Source: Muribaculaceae bacterium
Lineage (GTDB): Bacteria > Bacteroidota > Bacteroidia > Bacteroidales > Muribaculaceae
Direction: 5' to 3'
DNA: 59,680 nt
Assembly (NCBI GenBank): GCA_023663365.1
Contig: JAMPHP010000008.1
Span: forward strand, 1-59,680
The notes beneath the pieces were generated by a model. That model did no database searches and was not told where the DNA came from. It saw only the letters and a list, made by a program, of their open reading frames with translations. Of the stretch, positions 15,800 through 24,086 are shown in pieces (the stretch's first letter is position 1; every line of letters begins with the position of its first letter). Made by a program: the position numbers and the translations under genes.

Positions 15800-17277
15800 T
15801 TCGAGAAATCTACGAGGATGGTCGATACGATGGGGAGGTGGTCGGAGGCTGCGTAGGGCGAGATGGGGCCTTCTGCGGTCTTTTCAAGACGGAAGGCAGC
15901 CTTGGGGAAGCCGAAGATATAGTCGAGGCGCTTGTCGGGAGCCTTGGCAGGATAGGTGGGGGCATCGCCGCAGAGCATGGCACCCTCTTCCTCGAGTATT
16001 TTCACAGCGGGCATGTCGGGTGTGGCGTTGAAGTCGCCGGCGAGCACGGCGGGGATGGAGTCGGCGCCGAGCAGCTTCACTATGTAGCGGGCCTGCTCCT
16101 CGCGCTGCGAGGCGTCTTCGACAGAGAGGTGTGTCGAGGCAAACACGAAAGGCTTGTGACCGTCGAGCAGGAATTCGCCCTTGAGCATCACGCGCGGCTC
16201 CACGTTCTTGTAGTTCGGCAGGTCGAGGCTCTCAACCTTCACTGTGGGGTGGCGCGAGAGGATTGCGATGCCGTAGTAGCCGTCCTTCACGCTGAAGTTC
16301 ACGGTGCGGCCGAAGTAGCCGAACATGCCCGTGTGCATGGCGAGCTCGTTGATGAAGTTGCGGCCGTTGTTGTGCGGCGCTATGTTGCGGAAGCTGTTCA
16401 CGTCCACTTCCTGCAGGGCTACAAAGTCGGGGTTCTGCTCCTTGATTTCCTTGGCGATGCGCTCCATCGAGGCGAGTTCGCCGAAGCGGATGTTGTAGCT
16501 CATCACCTTGATTTCGCGGGGAGCGTAAGCCTTGGCGATGAGCTTCTGGGCGAGCTCGGGTTCGTTGGTGGTGATGAGGTCGGCACCGTGGTCGATGCAC
16601 CACTGGATGTCGGCTTCGGAGTCGACGGTCCAGATGTTGACGGGCATACCCTGTGCGTGGAGCTCATCAATCCACTCGGGATGGCGGCGGAAGTGGTTGA
16701 TGTGGTAGTCGGCACCGGCACCGCCGATTTCTTTGAGGACTTTAGGTGTGACGGCGTTGAGGTAGAGCACCGGGCGTCCGCTCTCACGCACGAGGATGTC
16801 GAAAGCGTGGCGCGAGAAGGTGATGTAGCTCGTGCGGTCGGTGAGGCCTTTGTCGGCGATCATCTTGATAATCATGGGCACGGCCACATCCTCGCGCTTG
16901 TTGTCCTTGTGAGGCTTCACCTCCAGCACGAGGTCTATGCCGAGGGTGCGGGCGGTGTCGAGGAAGGCATCGAGGCGGGGCGGAGTCTCGCCGTTGCGGA
17001 GGTGGCAGCGGTCGAGGCGCTCTGAGTCGGCGGTTTCGATCACTACGCCGTCGACATCGGCATTATGGTTCACATACAGCACATCGTCGGCACTGATCCA
17101 TACGTCGAACTCGCACTTTTCGGCGCCTATGGAGTCGGCTTTGACAAGTGCGCGGATAGAGTTTTCGGCAGAGCCCGGGGCACGGTGATAGCCACGGTGC
17201 GCCACCACTTCGGGGACTACCGCCCAAGCACCGGCAGCAGTGCACAGCAGTGTGATGATTGCAAGGAATTTTTTCAT
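15796..17277 (-). CDS. Secreted GDPD-EEP fusion: two phosphodiesterase/phosphatase domains
   Basis: A 493-aa protein with signal peptide (1-19). Residues ~22-240 are a glycerophosphodiester phosphodiesterase domain: VVAHRGYHRAPGSAENS (catalytic His-Arg and Glu-Asn), CEFDVWIS, VNHN, and LEVKPH. Residues ~250-493 are an endonuclease/exonuclease/phosphatase domain: MSYNIRFG, FVALQEVD, STHLSV, AGDFNATPD, and SDHLPI at the end. Both active sites look complete. GDPD cleaves glycerophosphodiesters; secreted EEP domains act on phosphodiesters or phosphomonoesters such as sphingomyelin, sugar phosphates or nucleic acids. Its place between DUF4855 genes and two alpha-galactosidases suggests a phosphate-bearing glycan or glycolipid, which is inference. 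Confidence 0.88.
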   Translation of the reverse strand: MKKFLAIITLLCTAAGAWAVVPEVVAHRGYHRAPGSAENSIRALVKADSIGAEKCEFDVWISADDVLYVNHNADVDGVVIETADSERLDRCHLRNGETPPRLDAFLDTARTLGIDLVLEVKPHKDNKREDVAVPMIIKMIADKGLTDRTSYITFSRHAFDILVRESGRPVLYLNAVTPKVLKEIGGAGADYHINHFRRHPEWIDELHAQGMPVNIWTVDSEADIQWCIDHGADLITTNEPELAQKLIAKAYAPREIKVMSYNIRFGELASMERIAKEIKEQNPDFVALQEVDVNSFRNIAPHNNGRNFINELAMHTGMFGYFGRTVNFSVKDGYYGIAILSRHPTVKVESLDLPNYKNVEPRVMLKGEFLLDGHKPFVFASTHLSVEDASQREEQARYIVKLLGADSIPAVLAGDFNATPDMPAVKILEEEGAMLCGDAPTYPAKAPDKRLDYIFGFPKAAFRLEKTAEGPISPYAASDHLPIVSTILVDFSK

Positions 17278-17302
17278 GATATATCTTATATCTAAAGGAT
17301 GT

Positions 17303-18499
17303 TTATTTCACGTAAAGTTTCAAGGATGAGCCGCGGCCGTCGGTGGCGATGTAGATGCCGGGCTCGCAGCTGTGGATGCCTTCCCCTGAGTGAATCAGGC
17401 TGCCGGCAAGGCTGTAAACCGCAGCGTGGGGAGCGCCTGCGATTTCGATAGTGCCCTTACCGGCCTTGGCGAAAGGGGCCTCCGACGCTTCGGGGGCGGT
17501 GATGCCGGACTCGTCGCCGCTGATGGTCATGTGGCCTTCGGCATCGATGCTGAAGAGTGCGGGCTTGCCACCGGAGTAGCCACGGTAGGCGAACACGCCG
17601 GGGGCGGCAGCACGACATTCGTCGGTCTCGGGAGTCTTGAACCAGGTGTAGATGCCGTGCCAGCGTGTCACGTCGCCCTGGTGCACGGTGTAGGAGCCCA
17701 TGAGCTTATGGTAGCTTTTGGTGTAGCTGTTGCCGATGAACACCACATCGTCGTCGGCCACGCAGTTGCGTGAGCCAAGGCCGTAGGAGCGGTCCATCCA
17801 TGCAGCCTGATAGGCTGTGGGCGAGTGCTCCACGAAGGTGCAGAAATTCGGCGCCGAAGCCTTGCTGAAGCGGTTGACACCGGCCACGGGAGTCCAGATG
17901 AAGTATTCACCGCCGGGAGTCAGAATTTCGGTTTCGCCCATAAACATCGACTGCATGCCGTAATAGCGGTCGACCAGCTGAGGCAGAGGCTCCATGTACT
18001 CGTGCTGCGCATATATCTCCACGCTGTTTCCGGCCACGGTATAGGTCATGGTCTCGCGGGCAAAGACGCGGGTCTCCGAAGCGGGCATCAGGAGCGTGTT
18101 CACCACCTTGATGGTGAGCACATCGCCCTCGGCCTTTTGGCGCTTGGTGATGTCGAGGGGCTTGCCGTCGAGCTCCACCTCCACGCTCTCGGTGCGTGCC
18201 GAGCGCATCTCGGTGCCGTTCGAGGGATTTGTGTGGTTGCCGCCTGTCCATCCCGAAGGAATCAGGAAGGGTCCGATGTTGTCGCTGTCGGTGTGGTTGA
18301 CCTCAGTGCCGTCGACGGTGATTGAGCTGAAGGTGAAAAGATTGTTTGCCATGCAGCGGGCGAAGGAAATGCCGATGCTGCCCGAGGCATCGGTGCCGTC
18401 GGAGGTGTATGTAAGCTTCCCGTTCTGGGTCCTTACAGTGGCTGCCGACAGCCCTAAGGCTGCCGACAGCATGAGTGTGCATATAAGATGCTTTTTCAT
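17303..18499 (-). CDS. Secreted protein of unknown function with T9SS-like C-terminus
   Basis: A 398-aa protein. The ATG at 18499 is chosen because a good signal peptide follows (MKKHLICTLMLSAALGLSAA) and it overlaps the upstream stop by 4 bases. The body (residues ~20-330) looks all-beta, with distinctive stretches DSDNIGPFLIPSGWTGGNHT, YYGMQSMF and WMDRSYGLGSRNC. The last ~45 residues (IEIAGAPHAAVYSLAGSLIH, then EPGIYIATDG and KLYVK) resemble the C-terminal modules of the two single-domain DUF4855 proteins and a Por/T9SS sorting signal. I do not recognise a family. By context it acts on, or binds, the same polymer as the DUF4855 proteins; a lyase, isomerase or carbohydrate-binding role are all possible. 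Confidence 0.75.
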   Translation of the reverse strand: MKKHLICTLMLSAALGLSAATVRTQNGKLTYTSDGTDASGSIGISFARCMANNLFTFSSITVDGTEVNHTDSDNIGPFLIPSGWTGGNHTNPSNGTEMRSARTESVEVELDGKPLDITKRQKAEGDVLTIKVVNTLLMPASETRVFARETMTYTVAGNSVEIYAQHEYMEPLPQLVDRYYGMQSMFMGETEILTPGGEYFIWTPVAGVNRFSKASAPNFCTFVEHSPTAYQAAWMDRSYGLGSRNCVADDDVVFIGNSYTKSYHKLMGSYTVHQGDVTRWHGIYTWFKTPETDECRAAAPGVFAYRGYSGGKPALFSIDAEGHMTISGDESGITAPEASEAPFAKAGKGTIEIAGAPHAAVYSLAGSLIHSGEGIHSCEPGIYIATDGRGSSLKLYVK

Positions 18500-20589
18500 T
18501 TTGAAGTAGGTACGAGGTTGGGGTTGTAGCGGCGGTTCACTATGATGCGTGCCACCTGATCCATCATGGCCTGGTTCTCGGGGCTCGGCTGGTTTTTCAT
18601 GTCGAGGAAGCATTTGCTGCCGGTGTACCATGCCACGGCACTGTTGTCCCACACGCCATGGCGCGTGAAGGCGTCGATATAAGCCTGCATACGCTCCATC
18701 TTGCTATTGGGGAACTGCGACAGAGCCTCGGAATCGCACTCGAACTCCATGCCGAAGCCGTAGCGCTTGGCCACGTCGATAGCCTCATCGAGGCGCTTGT
18801 CGGGCTTGGTCCACTCGAAGAAGTGTCCGGGCTGCATATATGCTATGTCGAAGCCCATCTCTTCGCGGCGCTCGTAGCCACGGCCCTTGAAGTAGGGTAT
18901 CCATGAGAACTGCAGGCCTTTGTGATGCACGTATGGCTCAACGCATTTAGGATAATCCTTGGTGTGGATCAGATCTTCGTCGAGATAGTATATTCCGTAG
19001 AGATCGAGATTGTTGTATCCGCCTTTGTTGAAGCGCTCGATTACTTGATCAATATACCATTTGGCGGCAGCCTCGCGGTCGGCATCGATGTCGAAGTCGA
19101 GAGCGCGACCGTCGATTTCTCCCCAGTGTTTGTTGCCGCAGACTGCCACAGGTATCATCACCTCAAGCTTGTGGCGGAATGGCGGGTTGCCGAGTTCGCC
19201 CTTGAGGTTCTCGATGCACTTGTTGAGGGCGTCGATGCCGCGGCCATCGGCGAAGAGGCGGTCGAGATACTCCTGCCAGTCGGCTTTGGTGGCACCTTCA
19301 TAATTGACCCATGTTATGAAGCGGATTTTGCCGTCGAGGTCACCTTCGAGGAATACAAAGCCATCGAAGAGCCAGTTCTTGCTGCCGTCGGCAAAGGTGT
19401 GGGCTACGTAGGGCTCGAACTGCTCGGCGTTCCACTCAATGCGGCGGTCGGCACCGTGCCAGATAAGGGCGAGGTCGCGGATGGGGTCGACAGGGAATTT
19501 CAGCGACTCAGCCTTGGCTTTCTGTCGCTTTGCCACGATGCGTGCCATGCGGTCGGCAATCTCGTGGTTTTTGGGGTCGCTGCTGCGGGCGAGGTCGAGA
19601 TAGCCTTTTGTGCCTGAGTACCAAGCCACGGCAGCTTCATCGAATACGCCTTTTTTCTCAAACACGTCGATGTAGTCCTCCAGGCGGGTGAAGTAGCTGT
19701 CGGGGTCGTCGTGCTGAAGGCGGCTCGTACCCTGTGTCTCGAATTCCATCTCGAGGCCGAGGCCGTAGCGCTTGCTCTCGTCGCAGGCATCCTCGAGGCG
19801 GCTCTTGGGCACGCTGCGGTCGAAGAAGTAGTTGGGCTGCTGATAGGCAATGTCGAAGCCGTATTTATCGTGCCAGTTCCATTTGAACTGCTCGTTGTCG
19901 GGGTAGTAGGGTATCCAGTAGGAGCGCAGGCAGTTGCGGTAAATCCAGTCGTTGACCACGGGCACCACCTCATCGTTGGTGTAGAGTCCTTCTTCTATCC
20001 AGTATATGCCGGTGAGGTCGATGTTGTCGAAGGGCTGCGCGTAGTTTCGCTTCACGATTTCGCTCACATACCACTTCGCGGCTTTGATGCGGTCCTCGGT
20101 ATTGCCGAAGTCGAGGCGCTCGCCGTTGATTTCGCCCCACTGTGTGCCCTGGGCTTTGATGGGCGCGGGTATACCGAGCACGGCCTTGTGGCGCAGGCGA
20201 GGCTCTCCTATGGTGGCCTTGCCTTGGGCTATGGCGCTGTCGAGCGAGGCGATGGTGGCAAACTGCTTGTCGAGGAGATTGATCCAGTCGGTCTTGTCGG
20301 CGAAATTTTTGCCGACACCGTTCTGGAAGCCCTTGTCGGTGGAGCCGCTGGTGAACTCAAGCACGAGGAAGGCATCGAAGAACCAATCCTTGGTGCCGTC
20401 GGCGTAAGTGTGGACCACGTAGGGCATGAGGTTGTCGGAGTTCCAGTCGGGACGCCGGTCCGAGCCCGAGTATATCAGTGCGAGGTCGGAGGTCTCGTCG
20501 GTGGCGTAGCGGTTGAACTCTGTGTAGGCGCTCGCGGCAAAAGCCGTGGCAGCGAGGCCTATAGCTGTGAGATAAGTGCGTATTGACAT
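18496..20589 (-). CDS. Tandem DUF4855 protein (two domains), secreted
   Basis: A 697-aa protein with signal peptide (1-21) and two DUF4855 domains (~30-345 and ~360-690). Each shows the same landmarks: ADGTKDWFFDAF or ADGSKNWLFDGF; RLRHK or PFRHK; WGEINGERLDF or WGEIDGRALDF; DLTGIYWIEE (191-200) or DLYGIYYLDE; SYWIPY or FSWIPY; GFDIAYQQPNYFF or GFDIAYMQPGHFF; and GLGLEMEFE (277-285) or GFGMEFECD. Alternating beta and alpha segments with acidic residues at strand ends suggest a TIM-barrel glycosidase-like fold (inference; the family has no assigned function that I know of). Thirteen bases separate it from the upstream paralogue. No sorting-type C-terminus. Confidence 0.85.
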   Translation of the reverse strand: MSIRTYLTAIGLAATAFAASAYTEFNRYATDETSDLALIYSGSDRRPDWNSDNLMPYVVHTYADGTKDWFFDAFLVLEFTSGSTDKGFQNGVGKNFADKTDWINLLDKQFATIASLDSAIAQGKATIGEPRLRHKAVLGIPAPIKAQGTQWGEINGERLDFGNTEDRIKAAKWYVSEIVKRNYAQPFDNIDLTGIYWIEEGLYTNDEVVPVVNDWIYRNCLRSYWIPYYPDNEQFKWNWHDKYGFDIAYQQPNYFFDRSVPKSRLEDACDESKRYGLGLEMEFETQGTSRLQHDDPDSYFTRLEDYIDVFEKKGVFDEAAVAWYSGTKGYLDLARSSDPKNHEIADRMARIVAKRQKAKAESLKFPVDPIRDLALIWHGADRRIEWNAEQFEPYVAHTFADGSKNWLFDGFVFLEGDLDGKIRFITWVNYEGATKADWQEYLDRLFADGRGIDALNKCIENLKGELGNPPFRHKLEVMIPVAVCGNKHWGEIDGRALDFDIDADREAAAKWYIDQVIERFNKGGYNNLDLYGIYYLDEDLIHTKDYPKCVEPYVHHKGLQFSWIPYFKGRGYERREEMGFDIAYMQPGHFFEWTKPDKRLDEAIDVAKRYGFGMEFECDSEALSQFPNSKMERMQAYIDAFTRHGVWDNSAVAWYTGSKCFLDMKNQPSPENQAMMDQVARIIVNRRYNPNLVPTSK

Positions 20590-20602
20590 TATTGTGATAT
20601 GG

Positions 20603-22654
20603 TTATTTCTTATGGTTCAGGGCCGGATTTGCACGGCGCTCCACTATTTTGCGGGCGAGGCGGTCGGCCACGGCCTGATTTTCGGGCGAAGGGTTCTCGA
20701 ACATTTCGAGCAGCGCCTTGCTGCCGGTGTAGTAGGCTATGGCCGAGGTCTGCCACACGCCGTAGCGCTCGAAGGCGTCGATGTAGGCGTGCATGCGGTC
20801 GATTTTGCTATCGGGGTGCTGCGAGAGGGCGAAGTGGTCGCACTCGAACTCCATGGCCAGGCCGTGGTGGAGCGAGATGTCGATGGCTTCGTCGAGGCGC
20901 TTGTCGGGCAGCGGGTCGAAGAAATGGTTGGGCTGGTGGTAGGCGATGTCGAAGCCGAGCTCACGCCATTTCTCGTAGCCACGGCCCTTGAAGTAAGGTA
21001 TCCATGAGAATTCGAGGCCCTCAGCGTGGATGTAGGGGGCTATGAGCGCCGGGAAGTCCTTGGCGGCGATGTTGTCCTCGCCGAACCAGTAGATGCCGTG
21101 CAGCTCAAGATTTTCGTAGCCGGCAGCGCGGAAGCGGCTTATCATGCGGTCGAGATACCACTTGGCCGCCGTGAGTTTGTCGGCATCATTGGAGAAGTCG
21201 AGCATGCGTCCGTCGAGCTCGCCCCACTCCTTGGCGCGGCTGTCGGGAATCTGCAGTGTGAGCACCACCTTGTGCTTGAAGCCGGGGTCGCCGATTTCTT
21301 TCTTGAGCTTGCCTATGCACTTGTCGAGGGCATCGAGGCTCTTGCCGCTCTCGTACACACGGTCGATGTACCACTCCCATGTGGCCTTGTTGCAAGTCTC
21401 CATATTGTCGAGGAAGAGGTAGCCGTCGAAGAGCCAGTCGCGGCTGCCGTCGGCGAAGGTGTGTGCCACGTAGGGCACGAACTGCTCTTCGGTCCAGTCG
21501 ATGCGGCGTGTGTTGCCTTGATATATGAGGCCGAGGTCGCGGATGGTGTTGGTGGGGAAGGTGAGCGAGGCTGCTTTGGCGGCCTGTCGCTTTGCCACGA
21601 TGCGTGCCATGCGGTCGGCTATCTCGTGGTCCTTGGCATCGGTGCTCTGTGTCAGATGCGGGAAGCCCTGTGTGCCGGAGTACCAGGCCACGGCGGCGCT
21701 GTCGAACACTCCTTTTTTCTCGAAAGTGTCGAGGTAGTCGACAAGGCGCGAGTAGTAGCTGTCGGGGTCGGAGTGTTGCACACGGCTGTTGCCCTGGGTC
21801 TCGAACTCCATCTCGAGGCCGAGGCCGTAGCGCTTGCTCTCGTCGCAGGCATCTTCGAGGCGGCTCAGAGGCACGCTGCGGTCGAAGAAATAGTTGGGCT
21901 GCTGGTAGGCCACGTCGAAGCCGTACTTATCACGCCAGTTGAAGCGGAACTCCTCGTTGTTCTCATAGTAAGGAATCCAATAGGAGCGCATGGTGTTGCG
22001 GTAAATCCAGTCGGTGATCACGGGCACAACCTCATCGTTGGTGAAAAGGCTCTCCTCGAGCCAGTAGATGCCCGAGAGGTCGATGTTGGCGAACTCACGC
22101 GCGGCGAAGCGACGGCGGATTTCGGTCACATACCACTTGGAGGCGGCGATGCGGTCGTCGGTCTTGCCGAAGTCGAGCTGCCTGCCGTCGAGCTCACCCC
22201 AAGCTGTACCCTGAGCCTTGATGGGCGCGGGCATACCGAGCACTATCTTGTGGCGCAGGCGCGGCATACCTAAAGTGGCTTTGCCGCGCGCCACGGCGCT
22301 GTCGAGAGAGGCCGCGGTGGCGATGTGCTTCTCAAGGAGCCACTCCCAGTCGGCGCGGGTGGCGTATTTTTTCTCGTTCACACCGTTCTGGAAGCCGATG
22401 TCGGTGGAGCCTGAGCTGAACTCCAGCACCAGGAAACCGTCGAAGAACCAGTCCTTTGTGCCGTCGGCATAGGTGTGCACCACGTAGGGCATGAGATTGT
22501 CGGCATTCCACTGCGGGCGTCGGTCGGAGCCCGAGTAGATGAGCGCGAGGTCGGAAATCACGTCGGTGCCGTAGCTGTTTACCTCAGTGTAGGCCGCGGC
22601 TGTTAATGTCGAAAATGCAAGCGCGAGGCTTGCCAGATAATTGTGCACTCTCAT
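20603..22654 (-). CDS. Tandem DUF4855 protein (two domains), paralogue of the next gene
   Basis: A 683-aa protein with signal peptide (1-20) and two DUF4855 domains. It aligns end to end with the 697-aa neighbour, so one arose from the other by tandem duplication. Landmarks: DLSGIYWLEE (192-201), SYWIPYY, GFDVAYQQPNYFF, GLGLEMEFE in domain 1; ELHGIYWFGE, FSWIPYF, GFDIAYHQPNHFF, GLAMEFECD in domain 2. Domain 2 has Gly-Glu where other copies have Glu-Glu or Asp-Glu, so the last Glu is the invariant residue of that motif. Ends at HKK without a sorting module. Six bases after the upstream single-domain gene. Confidence 0.85.
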   Translation of the reverse strand: MRVHNYLASLALAFSTLTAAAYTEVNSYGTDVISDLALIYSGSDRRPQWNADNLMPYVVHTYADGTKDWFFDGFLVLEFSSGSTDIGFQNGVNEKKYATRADWEWLLEKHIATAASLDSAVARGKATLGMPRLRHKIVLGMPAPIKAQGTAWGELDGRQLDFGKTDDRIAASKWYVTEIRRRFAAREFANIDLSGIYWLEESLFTNDEVVPVITDWIYRNTMRSYWIPYYENNEEFRFNWRDKYGFDVAYQQPNYFFDRSVPLSRLEDACDESKRYGLGLEMEFETQGNSRVQHSDPDSYYSRLVDYLDTFEKKGVFDSAAVAWYSGTQGFPHLTQSTDAKDHEIADRMARIVAKRQAAKAASLTFPTNTIRDLGLIYQGNTRRIDWTEEQFVPYVAHTFADGSRDWLFDGYLFLDNMETCNKATWEWYIDRVYESGKSLDALDKCIGKLKKEIGDPGFKHKVVLTLQIPDSRAKEWGELDGRMLDFSNDADKLTAAKWYLDRMISRFRAAGYENLELHGIYWFGEDNIAAKDFPALIAPYIHAEGLEFSWIPYFKGRGYEKWRELGFDIAYHQPNHFFDPLPDKRLDEAIDISLHHGLAMEFECDHFALSQHPDSKIDRMHAYIDAFERYGVWQTSAIAYYTGSKALLEMFENPSPENQAVADRLARKIVERRANPALNHKK

Positions 22655-22660
22655 AGTGGG

Positions 22661-24034
22661 TTATTTTACGGCGATTTTCACCGCGCGGTTCTTGCCGTCG
22701 GTGGCGATATAGATGCCTGCGGGGCAGGAGAAACGTCCTTCACCGCTGTGCACCACGGCACCGGTGATGCTGTAGACCACAGCTTCGGGAGCGTTGGAGA
22801 TGAAGATTTCGCCCTTGCCGGGGTATGCAAACGGAGCTTCGGGAGCCGCCTCGGGCGCGTCGATGCCGCTTTGCTCGGCAAAAGCAGTCTGGCGTTTGCG
22901 CACGAGCTCTGCCAGGCGGTCCATGGTGGCCTGGTTCACGGGGTCGTTGCTGTTGAGCATGTCGAGCATACCTTTCGAGCCGGAGTAGTGAGCCACGCCC
23001 GAAGTCTCCCACACGAGTTTTTCCTCGAAAGCGTCGAGATAGTCGATCAGGCGCTGGTGCATGTGCGGAGCCACATTGTGGAGGCCGTTGCTGGTGCCCG
23101 AAGTCTCGAACTCGAGCTCGAGGCCGAGGCCGTAGCGCTTGCTCATGGTGATGCAGTCGGTGAGCTGCGTCTTCTCGGGGAGGGTGCCGTTCTTGTAGAA
23201 GAAATAATTGGGCTGGCGGTATACCATGTCGAAGGCATAGTTCTTCCACTCGTGGGCGTAGACGTCGTTGCCGGTGCCCCAGTAGGGTATCCAGTAGGTG
23301 CGCAGGCCTTTGCTGCGGATGTAGAGGTTGACCGTCTTGATAAAATCTTTCACGGACCAGAGCGTCTCCTCGGCACAGTAGATGCCGGCAAGGTCCAAAT
23401 TGCGGTAGCCGGCTTCGCCAAAGCGGCGTATCACTTCGTCGACGGCCCATTTGGAAGCCTCGATGCGGTGGTCGGGCTGTGAGAAGTCCATGTCGGTGTC
23501 GTTTATGGTGCCGAAGTCAAATTTCTTCCACTCGCAGGCTGTGGGTGTGCCGCGGCCGTCCTTGCAGGGGAAGGGTATGCCGATGATCACCTTGTGGCGC
23601 AGGCGCGGCTCACCGAGCTCCTCGCGGTAGGAGTCGATGGCGCGGTCGAGAGCGGCGATGTCGTGCTCGGGTGAGAAGATGTGGTCGAAGTATGCGTCCC
23701 ACTCGGCCTTTGTGGCCGGAAGCTGGCCGCCGGAGGCGTTGATGAGCACGCGCGTCTCGGTCTTGCCGGAGGCTGTGCGTGTGGTCCAGTTGGTCTCGTT
23801 GAAGATGAAAGCGTCGTAGAGCCAGTCGCGGGTGCCGTCGGCATAGAGGTGGGTGAGATAGGGGCGGAGGTTCTGCTCCGTCCAGAGGGCGCGCTTGGCG
23901 AGACCTCCCGTATAAATAAGCACGGGGTCGCACACCTCGGTGTCGACTCCGAACTTATTCACGGGCCTGGCGCCTAACGCGGCCGAAGCCACGCCCGCGA
24001 GGAGAGTGATTAAAGTGAGTATTCTTAATTTCAT
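22661..24034 (-). CDS. Single-domain DUF4855 protein with T9SS-like C-terminus
   Basis: A 457-aa protein. The ATG at 24034 is preferred over an upstream in-frame start at 24100, because it begins a clear signal peptide and lies just after a promoter box. DUF4855 spans ~28-390: DLAGIYCAEE (214-223), YWIPY (247-251), FDMVYRQPNYFF (268-279), GLGLELEFE (302-310). The last ~45 residues (GEIFISNAPEAVVYSITGAV ... CPAGIYIATDG ... AVKIAVK) form the same sorting-like module as in the neighbours. Function unknown; a secreted glycan-active enzyme is the best inference from operon context. Most similar to the adjacent 456-aa protein. Confidence 0.85.
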   Translation of the reverse strand: MKLRILTLITLLAGVASAALGARPVNKFGVDTEVCDPVLIYTGGLAKRALWTEQNLRPYLTHLYADGTRDWLYDAFIFNETNWTTRTASGKTETRVLINASGGQLPATKAEWDAYFDHIFSPEHDIAALDRAIDSYREELGEPRLRHKVIIGIPFPCKDGRGTPTACEWKKFDFGTINDTDMDFSQPDHRIEASKWAVDEVIRRFGEAGYRNLDLAGIYCAEETLWSVKDFIKTVNLYIRSKGLRTYWIPYWGTGNDVYAHEWKNYAFDMVYRQPNYFFYKNGTLPEKTQLTDCITMSKRYGLGLELEFETSGTSNGLHNVAPHMHQRLIDYLDAFEEKLVWETSGVAHYSGSKGMLDMLNSNDPVNQATMDRLAELVRKRQTAFAEQSGIDAPEAAPEAPFAYPGKGEIFISNAPEAVVYSITGAVVHSGEGRFSCPAGIYIATDGKNRAVKIAVK

Positions 24035-24056
24035 TATAGATGTGAATTGTGTATTG

Positions 24057-24064
24057 CAAAGATA
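24057..24064 (-). promoter_or_regulatory. Internal -7 box TATCTTTG within the DUF4855 operon
   Basis: Minus-strand TATCTTTG located 22 bases upstream of the ATG at 24034, in the only intergenic gap over 50 bases in the operon. No TTG at the usual spacing. It may give extra transcription of the seven downstream genes. Confidence 0.5.
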
Positions 24065-24086
24065 GTGAAAAATGTGGTGTGGCGAG

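Noticed and set aside
18500-18652. Longer start for the 398-aa secreted protein
   Set aside because: It would overlap the upstream DUF4855 gene by ~150 bases and bury the signal peptide.
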